Assembly: GCA_944989445.1 (NCBI GenBank)
Contig: CALYLW010000042.1
Span: forward strand, 186,001 to 250,000
Length of the DNA stretch: 64,000 nucleotides
From: Ampullaceana balthica
Lineage: Eukaryota; Mollusca; Gastropoda; Lymnaeidae
Direction of reading: 5' to 3'
Below, piece after piece: positions 12,656 to 25,079 of the stretch. The translations under genes were made by a program, and so were the position numbers. Positions within the stretch are counted from its first letter, which is position 1. The number at the start of each line of letters is the position of its first letter. The notes below the pieces were generated by a model. That model was not told the DNA's origin. It saw only the letters and a list, made by a program, of their open reading frames with translations, and ran no database searches.

Positions 12656-12940
12656 CGGTCCTGTTTACATCCAGTCAATGATTGGTGGTGCACCACGACA
12701 GACAAATTTGGTGTTTTCTCGATCAATAGTACCAGGACGCTAGGCTGGGGGGGGGACTGGAAGAGGGGTCATGGGACTGTTGAGATAAGGGTGGGGTTGA
12801 TGAAAGGGGGATGGGTGAGAAGGAAGGGGTTGCAAAGTACAAAGGAAGATTAGAGATGAGTGGAGGATGGACGAGATAAGAACACGCGGACGGAAGACTC
12901 AAATGGTGTGTTTACTATTTGATGTCATCCTCATCGCATG

Positions 12941-13125
12941 TATGGCTTACTGCGAGTATGGCTTACTGCGAGTATGGCTTACTGCGAGTATGGCTTACTG
13001 CGAGTATGGTTTACTGCGAGTATGGCTTACTGCGAGTATGGCTTACTGCGAGTATGGCTGGCTGCATGAATGGCTGACTGAAATTATGTTTGGTTGCAAG
13101 TATGGCTGTCTGCAAGCATCACTGG
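12941..13125. repeat. 16-bp minisatellite
   Basis: Seven near-perfect copies of TATGGCTTACTGCGAG (12941-13052), followed by diverged copies with TGGCTG(G/T)CTGCA words to about 13125. Confidence 0.95.
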
Positions 13126-13441
13126 CTGGAAGTGTGCTTGTATATGGAATTTGTGCCTCCTCCGCGTGTTCTAAGGCATCAAAATAATTCTATAATTTAT
13201 AACATTTAGACCAGAATTGCTGCATGAAGACACGAACAATGTCTCTGAAAGTTTATGGTTTAATTTTTTTTGTTTTCCAAAATTGAGTTGTGCATGGTGT
13301 TTTTAAGACCATTTCGTTATTAGAACGGTGAGGATTTTGGGGACGGCGTGGCTAACTGAGGCTAGTATATTGAACTGGATTGGATACTTTAAATTCAACC
13401 AATGATTGAAATAGGAAACCTTTTAGCATATCTATGTCAAA

Positions 13442-14219
13442 TAAACCTTTGGTCCTAACTAGTCAAGTAAACCTTTTATCACAATCAGTCAAGTAAACCT
13501 TTTATAATAACCAGTCAAGTAAACCTTTTATCACAACCAGTCAAGTAAGCCTTTTATCACAACCAGTCAAGTAAACCTTTTAACACAATCAGTCAAGTAA
13601 ACCTTTTATCACAATCAGTCAAGTAAGCCTTTTATCACAACCAGTCAAGTAAACCTTTTATCACAATCAGTCAAGTAAACCTTTTATCACAATCAGTCAA
13701 GTAAACCTTTTATCACAATCAGTCAAGTAAACCTTTTATCACAATCAGTCAAGTAAACCTTTTATCACAACCAGTCAAGTAAACCTTTTATCACAATCAG
13801 TCAAGTAAACCTTTTATCACAACCAGTCAAGTAAACCTTTTATCACAACCAGTCAAGTAAACCTTTTATCACAATCAGTCAAGTAAACCTTTTATCACAA
13901 TCAGTCAAGTAAACCTTTTATCACAACCAGTCAAGTAAACCTTTTATCACAACCAGTCAAGTAAACCTTTTATCACAACCAGTCAAGTAAACCTTTTATC
14001 ACAATCAGTCAAGTAAACCTTTTATCACAACCAGTCAAGTAAACCTTTTATCACAACCAGTCAAGTAAACCTTTTATCACAATCAGTCAAGTAAACCTTT
14101 TATCACAACCAGTCAAGTAAACCTTTTATCACAACCAGTCAAGTAAACCTATTATCACAATCAGTCAAGTAAACCTATTATCACAATCAGTCAAGTAAAC
14201 CTTTTATCACAACCAGTTA
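13442..14219. repeat. 26-bp minisatellite, about 30 copies
   Basis: Unit contains TCAAGTAAACCTTTTATCAC, followed by AA(C/T)CAG. The C/T site defines two unit types that are intermixed. Rare variants (AAGCC, CTATTATC) occur singly or in adjacent pairs. Confidence 0.97.
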
Positions 14220-14576
14220 AGAAAACAACTCATCAAACGTAAATAGTAATCTCAAAACCAAATTATTTTGTACTCAATCTCATGCCTAACATAAAGATAA
14301 AACACAGAAACTATACTATATACAAAGCTTTGTAAAAAAAAACTTTTCTGGTCATATTCTGTCAACAACATATGACCCTTTCCCCCAAAATATTCTCCGC
14401 CCCCTCTCCCCCATCTGTGCCGACATTTGGAATATCAAATCTATAGCAGATTAAGCATGGGGATTGGCTTAGTCCTTTCATCGTCTGCTACATTCCCGCT
14501 AAAAGTTCATTAGCCGGGGCTCAGAAGATGGGTGAAAACTTTGGACACAACAAAGTCTGATCCTTAGCTCAATATG
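14220..14576. other. Unannotated stretch
   Basis: No feature recognised. Confidence 0.5.
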
Positions 14577-15030
14577 GGCCTACATTAACATGGCCTGGTG
14601 CTCAGTGTAGGGCCTACATTAACATGGCCTGGTGCTCAGTGTAGGGCCGACATTAACTGGAACGGCCAATTAATGGTTCAATGTAGGGCCAACATTAACA
14701 TGGCCTTTAGCGCCAACATTAACATGGCCTATAGCGCCAACATTAACATGGCCTATAGCGCAACCATTAACATGTCCTGATGCTCAGTGTAGGGCCGACA
14801 TTAAATGTAACGGTCAATTAATTGGTTCAATGTAGGGCTGAGCATGGGCTCAATATAGGGCCAATAATAACAAGGGTCGACCATGGGCTCAGTGTAGGGT
14901 CAACATTAACGAGGGCCGAAAATGGGCTCAAAAGGGGCCAACATTAGAATGGCTCAGTTTAGGGCCACCATTGACAAGGGCTCAATATAGGGACAACATT
15001 AACAAGGTCCGACCATTGGCTCAATGTAGG
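14577..15030. repeat. Degenerate minisatellite with ACATTAAC words
   Basis: Diverged repeats of GGGCC(T/G)ACATTAACATGG and CTCAGTGTAGGG in varying order and spacing. This is an old array with several unit types. Confidence 0.85.
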
Positions 15031-16073
15031 GCCAACATTGGTGCCAAGAGTGGCCGGAACAGCGGCCATGATAACAAAATCAAAACAAGACAAAGCAGAA
15101 ACCCAGAATGGCTCAAGTAAAACGGGAGGTTGGAGAGAGTAAATAACCCCAGGGAGGAGGTGAGGGTTGTGTGGGGTGGTGGACTGTTGTAATGTTTTGC
15201 CTGCAGCTTTATTTGTGTGTTCAATACCGGCCTTTCTGGCAACACAATAGAAAATAATTAGCACAAGTAGATTATATTACGTACTGCGCTGCCAGATTTT
15301 TCTCTCTCTTACATGGGGAGACCAAGAGTTTTGACGAATGATTAATTAGTACAACCCGTCCCGGAAGCCAGTCACCCGCGCGCTGGGAGAGAAGACAATG
15401 GCGCTGGCACTCATTTGCAATTTAACGCATGGGAGAGCGCAATATACTGTATGGGGAAGGGGGCATTTTAAATAGAGAGTAAATCATGCTAGAGGGTTTT
15501 CACATTACAATCTGTATTGATCGTTCGTCTGTATGAATACAAGACCAAAGAGAAAAATCCTTATTTGTTGGAGGAAAGGTAGAATCTATATAATTATATA
15601 AAAAAATAAATGTAGTATATATATATATGGTGCTGTGACAGGGGGCATGTTTGCGCTTTGTTGGTGTAACAATAAACAGTGAGCGGGTTGGTCCCGAAAG
15701 ATTTGCCAAGATTCTCACTAAACACGACATAACTGTTCAGTTAATGACGAACCATTTACAAACTGGCATGTTGGTTGAGAGTTAAAAATAAACAACAACT
15801 AAGGAGTCGTGTTAGAGGTTAAGGGTTAATGGTCGTGTTAAAGGTTAAAGGTCATGTTAGGAGTTTAAGGATCGTGTTAGAGGGCAAGGGTAGTTTTGAG
15901 GATTTTCATAACAAAATCTTCAATAAGCAGTTTCAGGGCGTTTTTTAAAAATCAGCAAACGTCAAGTTATCCCGTAAAAGATGAAGAAAACAAGGCTGTA
16001 GTCGTATTTTTTATGGGAAACGTCGAATTTGGTGAGATCTGTGTTCTGGCAGCCAACCTACCATAGAGCATAT
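15031..16073. other. Unannotated stretch with a small GTTAAGG repeat
   Basis: 15803-15895 contains about four diverged copies of a unit like TCGTGTTAGAGGTTAAGG. The rest has no recognised feature. Confidence 0.5.
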
Positions 16074-17484
16074 CAACCACGGGGTAGATAGAGTCAGAGA
16101 GAACAACATCAAGTCAATCAACCACGGGGTAGATAGAGTCAGAGCGAACAACATCAAGTCAATCAACCACGGGGTAGATAGAGTCAGAGAGAACAACATC
16201 AAGTCAATCAACCACGGGGTAGATAGAGTCAGAGCGAACAACATCAAGTCAATCAACCACGGGGTAGATAGAGTCAGAGCGAACAACATCAAGTCAATCA
16301 ACCACGGGGTAGATAGAGTCAGAGAGAACAACATCAAGTCAATCAACCACGGGGTAGATAGAGTCAGAGAGAACAACATCAAGTCAATCAACCACGGGGT
16401 AGATAGAGTCAGAGCGAACAACATCAAGTCAATCAACCACGGGGTAGATAGAGTCAGAGCGAACAACATCAAGTCAATCAACCACGGGGTAGATAGAGTC
16501 AGAGAGAACAACATCAAGTCAATCAACCACGGGGTAGATAGAGTCAGAGAGAACAACATCAAGTCAATCAACCACGGGTTAGATAGAGTCAGAGAGAACA
16601 ACATCAAGTCAATCAACCACGGGGTAGATAGAGTCAGAGAGAACAACATCAAGTCAATCAACCACGGGGTAGATAGAGTCAGAGCGAACAACATCAAGTC
16701 AATCAACCACGGGGTAGATAGAGTCAGAGAGAACAACATCAAGTCAATCAACCACGGGGTAGATAGAGTCAGAGAGAACAACATCAAGTCAATCAACCAC
16801 GGGGTAGATAGAGTCAGAGCGAACAACATCAAGTCAATCAACCACGGGGTAGATAGAGTCAGAGAGAACAACATCAAGTCAATCAACCACGGGGTAGATA
16901 GAGTCAGAGAGAGCAACATCAAGTCAATCAACCACGGGGTAGATAGAGTCAGAGAGAACAACATCAAGTCAATCAACCACGGGGTAGATAGAGTCAGAGA
17001 GAACAACATCAAGTCAATCAACCACTGGGTAGATAGAGTCAGAGAGAACAACATCAAGTCAATCAACCACTGGGTAGATAGAGTCAGAGAGAACAACATC
17101 AAGTCAATCAACCACGGGTTAGATAGAGTCAGAGAGAACAACATCAAGTCAATCAACCACGGGGTAGATAGAGTCAGAGAGAACAACATCAAGTCAATCA
17201 ACCACGGGGTAGATAGAGTCAGAGCGAACAACATCAAGTCAATCAACCACGGGGTAGATAGAGTCAGAGAGAACAACATCAAGTCAATCAACCACGGGGT
17301 AGATAGAGTCAGAGAGAACAACATCAAGTCAATCAACCACGGGGTAGATAGTCAGAGCGAACAACATCAAGTCAATAAACCACGGGGTAGATAGAGTCAG
17401 AGAGAACAACATCAAGTCAATCAACCACGGGGTAGATAGAGTCAGAGAGAACAACATCAAGTCAATCAACCACGGGATAGATAT
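16074..17484. repeat. 45-bp minisatellite, about 31 copies
   Basis: Unit contains GGGGTAGATAGAGTCAGAG, then A or C, then GAACAACATCAAG. The A/C site gives two unit types. The rare GGGTT variant at about 16577 recurs at about 17117 and the next eight or so units repeat the same A/C order, so a block of 12 units (540 bp) was duplicated. A 441-codon open frame runs on the minus strand, but a unit near 17350 lacks two bases and breaks that frame, and the A/C change alters an amino acid, so coding is not supported. Confidence 0.97.
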
Positions 17485-17779
17485 TAATTGTTTGTGGTGG
17501 CTAAAAACTTGTGAACTTTATATCACTTGCCCCATAGTCCGTCATGGACTGGAAAGGGGGTCAGAGAGAACATCAAATCAACAAAGTTCTGATTGATTGT
17601 AGATTAGAGTACACAGCATCCACTCTATAAACCACAGTACCACAACGAGTCGCAAAATTGACAAATCTTAATAACAAAAATATAACAACACACTTTCTCT
17701 TTTACGAAAACAATTCTCATAAGGGGACATCTACTAAAATAAACAAATATTTATGTTCAAGTTCATGCCATGGCCATGG
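17485..17779. other. Array flank, otherwise unannotated
   Basis: GGTCAGAGAGAACATCAA at 17560 is a stray diverged unit of the preceding 45-bp array. Nothing else is seen. Confidence 0.5.
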
Positions 17780-18004
17780 ATGATGACCTCCTGAGAGTGG
17801 TGACCTCCTGAGAGTGGTGACCTCCTGAGGGTGGTGACCTCCTGAGGGTGGTGACCTCCTGAGAGTGGTGACCTCCTGAGGGTGGTGACCTCCTGAGGGT
17901 GGTGACCTACTGAGAGTGGTGACCTACTGAGAGTGGTGACCTACTGATAGTTGTGACCTCCTGAGAATTGTGACCTCCTGAGAGTGGTGACCTCCTGAGA
18001 TTGG
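17780..18004. repeat. 17-bp minisatellite, about 13 copies
   Basis: Unit GTGGTGACCTCCTGAGA with G/A variation near its end and CTACTGA variants in the middle. An isolated AGTGACCTCCTGAGAAT also appears at about 54856. Confidence 0.95.
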
Positions 18005-18670
18005 TCATCAAACATCTTATCGTGACGTCCTCAACAAATCCCTTACACCGTACAGTTTCGGTCAACTCGGGTTGGTTGCCAGATAAATTTGGCTCCATGT
18101 TTATGACCCACGGCTGGTTAAACTTTGTACAAAAATATCCACGTAGCAACTTAATGGATTCACCCGCCTCTCCCCGCTTATTCTCCCAAGATTCACGGCT
18201 TAATGCAATTATTTCAGCAATTATAATGACAAGACGGAATAATGGCAGACGCGCGTTCAACAATATTGTCCTGTCATTAACAGCAAATATTCCCACCTTT
18301 AGCCTGAAATCATTAAAAAAAAATAAAAATGAAACAAATACTTTAAAAAATAAAATCTAAAACATCAGGACATACGCATAATGTTATGTTATTGATATGT
18401 TACCGATTAAACCGGAAGCCGTGTTAAAGTAGGGCGTGGTCGTCCGGCAGGAACAAACATTTGCGGAAGATGTTGGGGGCGCGGGGGAGTGACGCGGTTA
18501 GATCCAAGCACTACTTTTCTCCACGTTTGTTTTTGTTAGAGTTTTCAATATAAGAAGATATTGGAGAATAACGGGAGCAACATTTATTTTATTTATAGTC
18601 TTTCCAAGAAGCTGACGTCACATTAAAGCCACGGATCGTTTATGGCTTGACCGAAAGGTCAGCTGAGTTT
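18005..18670. other. Single-copy stretch with homeodomain-type words
   Basis: 18020-18300 is non-repetitive, of balanced composition, and open in one frame on each strand (119 and 129 codons). Neither frame resembles a known protein. The stretch TTAATGCAATTATTTC followed by AGCAATTATAATGAC is dense in TAAT/ATTA cores. It could be a regulatory element, but only comparison can show this. 18300-18670 has nothing recognised. Confidence 0.3.
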
Positions 18671-21600
18671 TTGTTGGTGGTTGCGTTATTAGTAATTGTG
18701 TTGTTGGTGGTTGCGTTATTAGTAATTGTGTTGTTGGTGGTTGCGTTATTAGTAATTGTGTTGTTGGTGGTTGCGTTATTAGTAATTGTGTTGTTGGTGG
18801 TTGCGTTATTAGTAATTGTGTTGTTGGTGGTTGCGTTATTATTAATTGTGTTGTTGGTGGTTGCGTTATTAGTAATTGTGTTGTTGGTGGTTGCGTTATT
18901 AGTAATTGTGTTGTTGGCGGTTGCGTTATTAGTAATTGTGTTGTTGGCGGTTGCGTTATTAGTAATTGTGTTGTTGGTGGTTGCGTTATTAGTAATTGTG
19001 TTGTTGGTGGTTGCGTTATTAGTAATTGTGTTGTTGGTGGTTGCGTTATTAGTAATTGTGTTGTTGGTGGTTGCGTTATTAGTAATTGTGTTGTTGGTGG
19101 TTGCGTTATTAGTAATTGTGTTGTTGGTGGTTGCGTTATTAGTAATTGTGTTGTTGGCGGTTGCGTTATTAGTAATTGTGTTGTTGGCGGTTGCGTTATT
19201 AGTAATTGTGTTGTTGGTGGTTGTGTTATTAGTAATTGTGTTGTTGGTGGTTGTGTTATTAGTAATTGTGTTGTTGGTGGTTGTGTTATTAGTAATTGTG
19301 TTGTTGGTGGTTGCGTTATTAGTAATTGTGTTGTTGGTGGTTGCGTTATTAGTAATTGTGTTGTTGGTGGTTGCGTTATTAGTAATTGTTTTGTTGGTGG
19401 TTGCGTTATTAGTAATTGTGTTGTTGGTGGTTGCGTTATTAGTAATTGTGTTGTTGGCGGTTGCGTTATTAGTAATTGTGTTGTTGGTGGTTGCGTTATT
19501 AGTAATTGTGTTGTTGGTGGTTGCGTTATTAGTAATTGTGTTGTTGGTGGTTGCGTTATTAGTAATTGTGTTGTTGGTGGTTGCGTTATTAGTAATTGTG
19601 TTGTTGGTGGTTGCGTTATTATTAATTGTGTTGTTGGTGGTTGCGTTATTAGTAATTGTGTTGTTGGTGGTTGCGTTATTAGTAATTGTGTTGTTGGCGG
19701 TTGCGTTATTAGTAATTGTGTTGTTGGCGGTTGCGTTATTAGTAATTGTGTTGTTGGTGGTTGTGTTATTAGTAATTGTGTTGTTGGTGGTTGTGTTATT
19801 AGTAATTGTGTTGTTGGTGGTTGTGTTATTAGTAATTGTGTTGTTGGTGGTTGCGTTATTAGTAATTGTGTTGTTGGTGGTTGCGTTATTAGTAATTGTG
19901 TTGTTGGTGGTTGCGTTATTAGTAATTGTTTTGTTGGTGGTTGCGTTATTAGTAATTGTGTTGTTGGCGGTTGCGTTATTAGTAATTGTGTTGTTGGCGG
20001 TTGCGTTATTAGTAATTGTGTTGTTGGTGGTTGCGTTATTAGTAATTGTGTTGTTGGTGGTTGCGTTATTAGTAATTGTGTTGTTGGTGGTTGCGTTATT
20101 AGTAATTGTGTTGTTGGTGGTTGCGTTATTAGTAATTGTGTTGTTGGTGGTTGCGTTATTAGTAATTGTGTTGTTGGTGGTTGCGTTATTAGTAATTGTG
20201 TTGTTGGCGGTTGCGTTATTAGTAATTGTGTTGTTGGCGGTTGCGTTATTAGTAATTGTGTTGTTGGTGGTTGCGTTATTAGTAATTGTGTTGTTGGTGG
20301 TTGCGTTATTAGTAATTGTGTTGTTGGTGGATGCGTTATTAGTAATTGTGTTGTTGGTGGTTGCGTTATTAGTAATTGTGTTGTTGGTGGTTGCGTTATT
20401 AGTAATTGTGTTGTTGGTGGTTGCGTTATTAGTAATTGTGTTGTTGGTGGTTGCGTTATTAGTAATTGTGTTGTTGGTGGTTGCGTTATTAGTAATTGTG
20501 TTGTTGGTGGTTGCGTTATTAGTAATTGTGTTGTTGGCGGTTGCGTTATTAGTAATTGTGTTGTTGGCGGTTGCGTTATTAGTAATTGTGTTGTTGGTGG
20601 TTGCGTTATTAGTAATTGTGTTGTTGGTGGTTGCGTTATTAGTAATTGTGTTGTTGGTGGATGCGTTATTAGTAATTGTGTTGTTGGTGGTTGCGTTATT
20701 AGTAATTGTGTTGTTGGTGGTTGCGTTATTAATAATTGTGTTGTTGGTGGTTGCGTTATTAGTAATTGTGTTGTTGGTGGTTGCGTTATTAGTAATTGTG
20801 TTGTTGGCGGTTGCGTTATTAGTAATTGTGTTGTTGGCGGTTGCGTTATTAGTAATTGTGTTGTTGGTGGTTGCGTTATTAGTAATTGTGTTGTTGGTGG
20901 TTGCGTTATTAGTAATTGTGTTGTTGGTGGTTGCGTTATTAGTAATTGTGTTGTTGGTGGTTGCGTTATTAGTAATTGTGTTGTTGGTGGTTGCGTTATT
21001 AGTAATTGTGTTGTTGGTGGTTGCGTTATTAGTAATTGTGTTGTTGGCGGTTGCGTTATTAGTAATTGTGTTGTTGGCGGTTGCGTTATTAGTAATTGTG
21101 TTGTTGGTGGTTGTGTTATTAGTAATTGTGTTGTTGGTGGTTGTGTTATTAGTAATTGTGTTGTTGGTGGTTGTGTTATTAGTAATTGTGTTGTTGGTGG
21201 TTGCGTTATTAGTAATTGTGTTGTTGGTGGTTGCGTTATTAGTAATTGTGTTGTTGGTGGTTGCGTTATTAGTAATTGTTTTGTTGGTGGTTGCGTTATT
21301 AGTAATTGTGTTGTTGGTGGTTGCGTTATTAGTAATTGTGTTGTTGGCGGTTGCGTTATTAGTAATTGTGTTGTTGGTGGTTGCGTTATTAGTAATTGTG
21401 TTGTTGGTGGTTGCGTTATTAGTAATTGTGTTGTTGGTGGTTGCGTTATTAGTAATTGTGTTGTTGGTGGTTGCGTTATTAGTAATTGTGTTGTTGGTGG
21501 TTGCGTTATTAGTAATTGTGTTGTTGGCGGTTGCGTTATTAGTAATTGTGTTGTTGGCGGTTGCGTTATTAGTAATTGTGTTGTTGGTGGTTGCGTTATT

Positions 21601-24600
21601 AGTAATTGTGTTGTTGGTGGTTGCGTTATTAGTAATTGTGTTGTTGGTGGTTGCGTTATTAGTAATTGTGTTGTTGGTGGTTGCGTTATTAGTAATTGTG
21701 TTGTTGGTGGTTGCGTTATTAGTAATTGTGTTGTTGGTGGTTGCGTTATTAGTAATTGTGTTGTTGGCGGTTGCGTTATTAGTAATTGTGTTGTTGGCGG
21801 TTGCGTTATTAGTAATTGTGTTGTTGGTGGTTGTGTTATTAGTAATTGTGTTGTTGGTGGTTGTGTTATTAGTAATTGTGTTGTTGGTGGTTGTGTTATT
21901 AGTAATTGTGTTGTTGGTGGTTGCGTTATTAGTAATTGTGTTGTTGGTGGTTGCGTTATTAGTAATTGTGTTGTTGGTGGTTGCGTTATTAGTAATTGTT
22001 TTGTTGGTGGTTGCGTTATTAGTAATTGTGTTGTTGGTGGTTGCGTTATTAGTAATTGTGTTGTTGGCGGTTGCGTTATTAGTAATTGTGTTGTTGGTGG
22101 TTGCGTTATTAGTAATTGTGTTGTTGGTGGTTGCGTTATTAGTAATTGTGTTGTTGGTGGTTGCGTTATTAGTAATTGTGTTGTTGGTGGTTGCGTTATT
22201 AGTAATTGTGTTGTTGGTGGTTGCGTTATTATTAATTGTGTTGTTGGTGGTTGCGTTATTAGTAATTGTGTTGTTGGTGGTTGCGTTATTAGTAATTGTG
22301 TTGTTGGCGGTTGCGTTATTAGTAATTGTGTTGTTGGCGGTTGCGTTATTAGTAATTGTGTTGTTGGTGGTTGTGTTATTAGTAATTGTGTTGTTGGTGG
22401 TTGTGTTATTAGTAATTGTGTTGTTGGTGGTTGTGTTATTAGTAATTGTGTTGTTGGTGGTTGCGTTATTAGTAATTGTGTTGTTGGTGGTTGCGTTATT
22501 AGTAATTGTGTTGTTGGTGGTTGCGTTATTAGTAATTGTTTTGTTGGTGGTTGCGTTATTAGTAATTGTGTTGTTGGCGGTTGCGTTATTAGTAATTGTG
22601 TTGTTGGCGGTTGCGTTATTAGTAATTGTGTTGTTGGTGGTTGCGTTATTAGTAATTGTGTTGTTGGTGGTTGCGTTATTAGTAATTGTGTTGTTGGTGG
22701 TTGCGTTATTAGTAATTGTGTTGTTGGTGGTTGCGTTATTAGTAATTGTGTTGTTGGTGGTTGCGTTATTAGTAATTGTGTTGTTGGTGGTTGCGTTATT
22801 AGTAATTGTGTTGTTGGCGGTTGCGTTATTAGTAATTGTGTTGTTGGCGGTTGCGTTATTAGTAATTGTGTTGTTGGTGGTTGCGTTATTAGTAATTGTG
22901 TTGTTGGTGGTTGCGTTATTAGTAATTGTGTTGTTGGTGGATGCGTTATTAGTAATTGTGTTGTTGGTGGTTGCGTTATTAGTAATTGTGTTGTTGGTGG
23001 TTGCGTTATTAGTAATTGTGTTGTTGGTGGTTGCGTTATTAGTAATTGTGTTGTTGGTGGTTGCGTTATTAGTAATTGTGTTGTTGGTGGTTGCGTTATT
23101 AGTAATTGTGTTGTTGGTGGTTGCGTTATTAGTAATTGTGTTGTTGGCGGTTGCGTTATTAGTAATTGTGTTGTTGGCGGTTGCGTTATTAGTAATTGTG
23201 TTGTTGGTGGTTGCGTTATTAGTAATTGTGTTGTTGGTGGTTGCGTTATTAGTAATTGTGTTGTTGGTGGATGCGTTATTAGTAATTGTGTTGTTGGTGG
23301 TTGCGTTATTAGTAATTGTGTTGTTGGTGGTTGCGTTATTAATAATTGTGTTGTTGGTGGTTGCGTTATTAGTAATTGTGTTGTTGGTGGTTGCGTTATT
23401 AGTAATTGTGTTGTTGGCGGTTGCGTTATTAGTAATTGTGTTGTTGGCGGTTGCGTTATTAGTAATTGTGTTGTTGGTGGTTGCGTTATTAGTAATTGTG
23501 TTGTTGGTGGTTGCGTTATTAGTAATTGTGTTGTTGGTGGTTGCGTTATTAGTAATTGTGTTGTTGGTGGTTGCGTTATTAGTAATTGTGTTGTTGGTGG
23601 TTGCGTTATTAGTAATTGTGTTGTTGGTGGTTGCGTTATTAGTAATTGTGTTGTTGGCGGTTGCGTTATTAGTAATTGTGTTGTTGGCGGTTGCGTTATT
23701 AGTAATTGTGTTGTTGGTGGTTGTGTTATTAGTAATTGTGTTGTTGGTGGTTGTGTTATTAGTAATTGTGTTGTTGGTGGTTGTGTTATTAGTAATTGTG
23801 TTGTTGGTGGTTGCGTTATTAGTAATTGTGTTGTTGGTGGTTGCGTTATTAGTAATTGTGTTGTTGGTGGTTGCGTTATTAGTAATTGTTTTGTTGGTGG
23901 TTGCGTTATTAGTAATTGTGTTGTTGGTGGTTGCGTTATTAGTAATTGTGTTGTTGGCGGTTGCGTTATTAGTAATTGTGTTGTTGGTGGTTGCGTTATT
24001 AGTAATTGTGTTGTTGGTGGTTGCGTTATTAGTAATTGTGTTGTTGGTGGTTGCGTTATTAGTAATTGTGTTGTTGGTGGTTGCGTTATTAGTAATTGTG
24101 TTGTTGGTGGTTGCGTTATTAGTAATTGTGTTGTTGGTGGTTGCGTTATTAGTAATTGTGTTGTTGGCGGTTGCGTTATTAGTAATTGTGTTGTTGGCGG
24201 TTGCGTTATTAGTAATTGTGTTGTTGGTGGTTGCGTTATTAGTAATTGTGTTGTTGGTGGTTGCGTTATTAGTAATTGTGTTGTTGGTGGATGCGTTATT
24301 AGTAATTGTGTTGTTGGTGGTTGCGTTATTAGTAATTGTGTTGTTGGTGGTTGCGTTATTAGTAATTGTGTTGTTGGTGGTTGCGTTATTAGTAATTGTG
24401 TTGTTGGTGGTTGCGTTATTAGTAATTGTGTTGTTGGTGGTTGCGTTATTAGTAATTGTGTTGTTGGTGGTTGCGTTATTAGTAATTGTGTTGTTGGCGG
24501 TTGCGTTATTAGTAATTGTGTTGTTGGTGGTTGCGTTATTAGTAATTGTGTTGTTGGTGGTTGCGTTATTAGTAATTGTGTTGTTGGTGGTTGCGTTATT

Positions 24601-25079
24601 AGTAATTGTGTTGTTGGTGGATGCGTTATTAGTAATTGTGTTGTTGGTGGTTGCGTTATTAGTAATTGTGTTGTTGGTGGTTGCGTTATTAGTAATTGTG
24701 TTGTTGGTGGTTGCGTTATTAGTAATTGTGTTGTTGGCGGTTGCGTTATTAGTAATTGTGTTGTTGGCGGTTGCGTTATTAGTAATTGTGTTGTTTGTGG
24801 TTGCGTTATTAGTAATTGTGTTGTTGGTGGTTGCGTTATTAGTAATTGTGTTGTTGGTGGTTGCGTTATTAGTAATTGTGTTGTTGGTGGTTGCGTTATT
24901 AGTAATTGTGTTGTTGGTGGTTGCGTTATTAGTAATTGTGTTGTTGGCGGTTGCGTTATTAGTAATTGTGTTGTTGGTGGTTGCGTTATTAGTAATTGTG
25001 TTGTTGGTGGTTGCGTTATTAGTAATTGTGTTGTTTGTAGTTGTGTTATTAGTATTAGTAATTGTGTTGTTAGTAGTTG
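18671..25079. repeat. Giant 30-bp minisatellite, about 213 copies
   Basis: Unit TTGTTGGTGGTTGCGTTATT plus AGTAATTGTG, kept at exactly 30 bp throughout except in the last two units. Diagnostic single-base variants are GGCGG, TTGTGTT, GGATGC, ATTAATTG, AATAATTG and AATTGTTTT. All those from about 18911 to 21341 recur exactly 2,610 bp later (for example 19381 to 21991, 20331 to 22941, 20731 to 23341), showing one tandem duplication of 87 units covering about 18850-24070. A more diverged third partial block follows at offset 3,960. Both strands are open for more than 2,100 codons because the unit has no stop in one frame of each strand. Confidence 0.99.

Noticed and set aside
16011..17336. 441-codon minus-strand frame with a 15-residue repeat
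   Set aside because: Product of a 45-bp unit. A two-base deletion in the array breaks the frame and the main variant is a replacement change.
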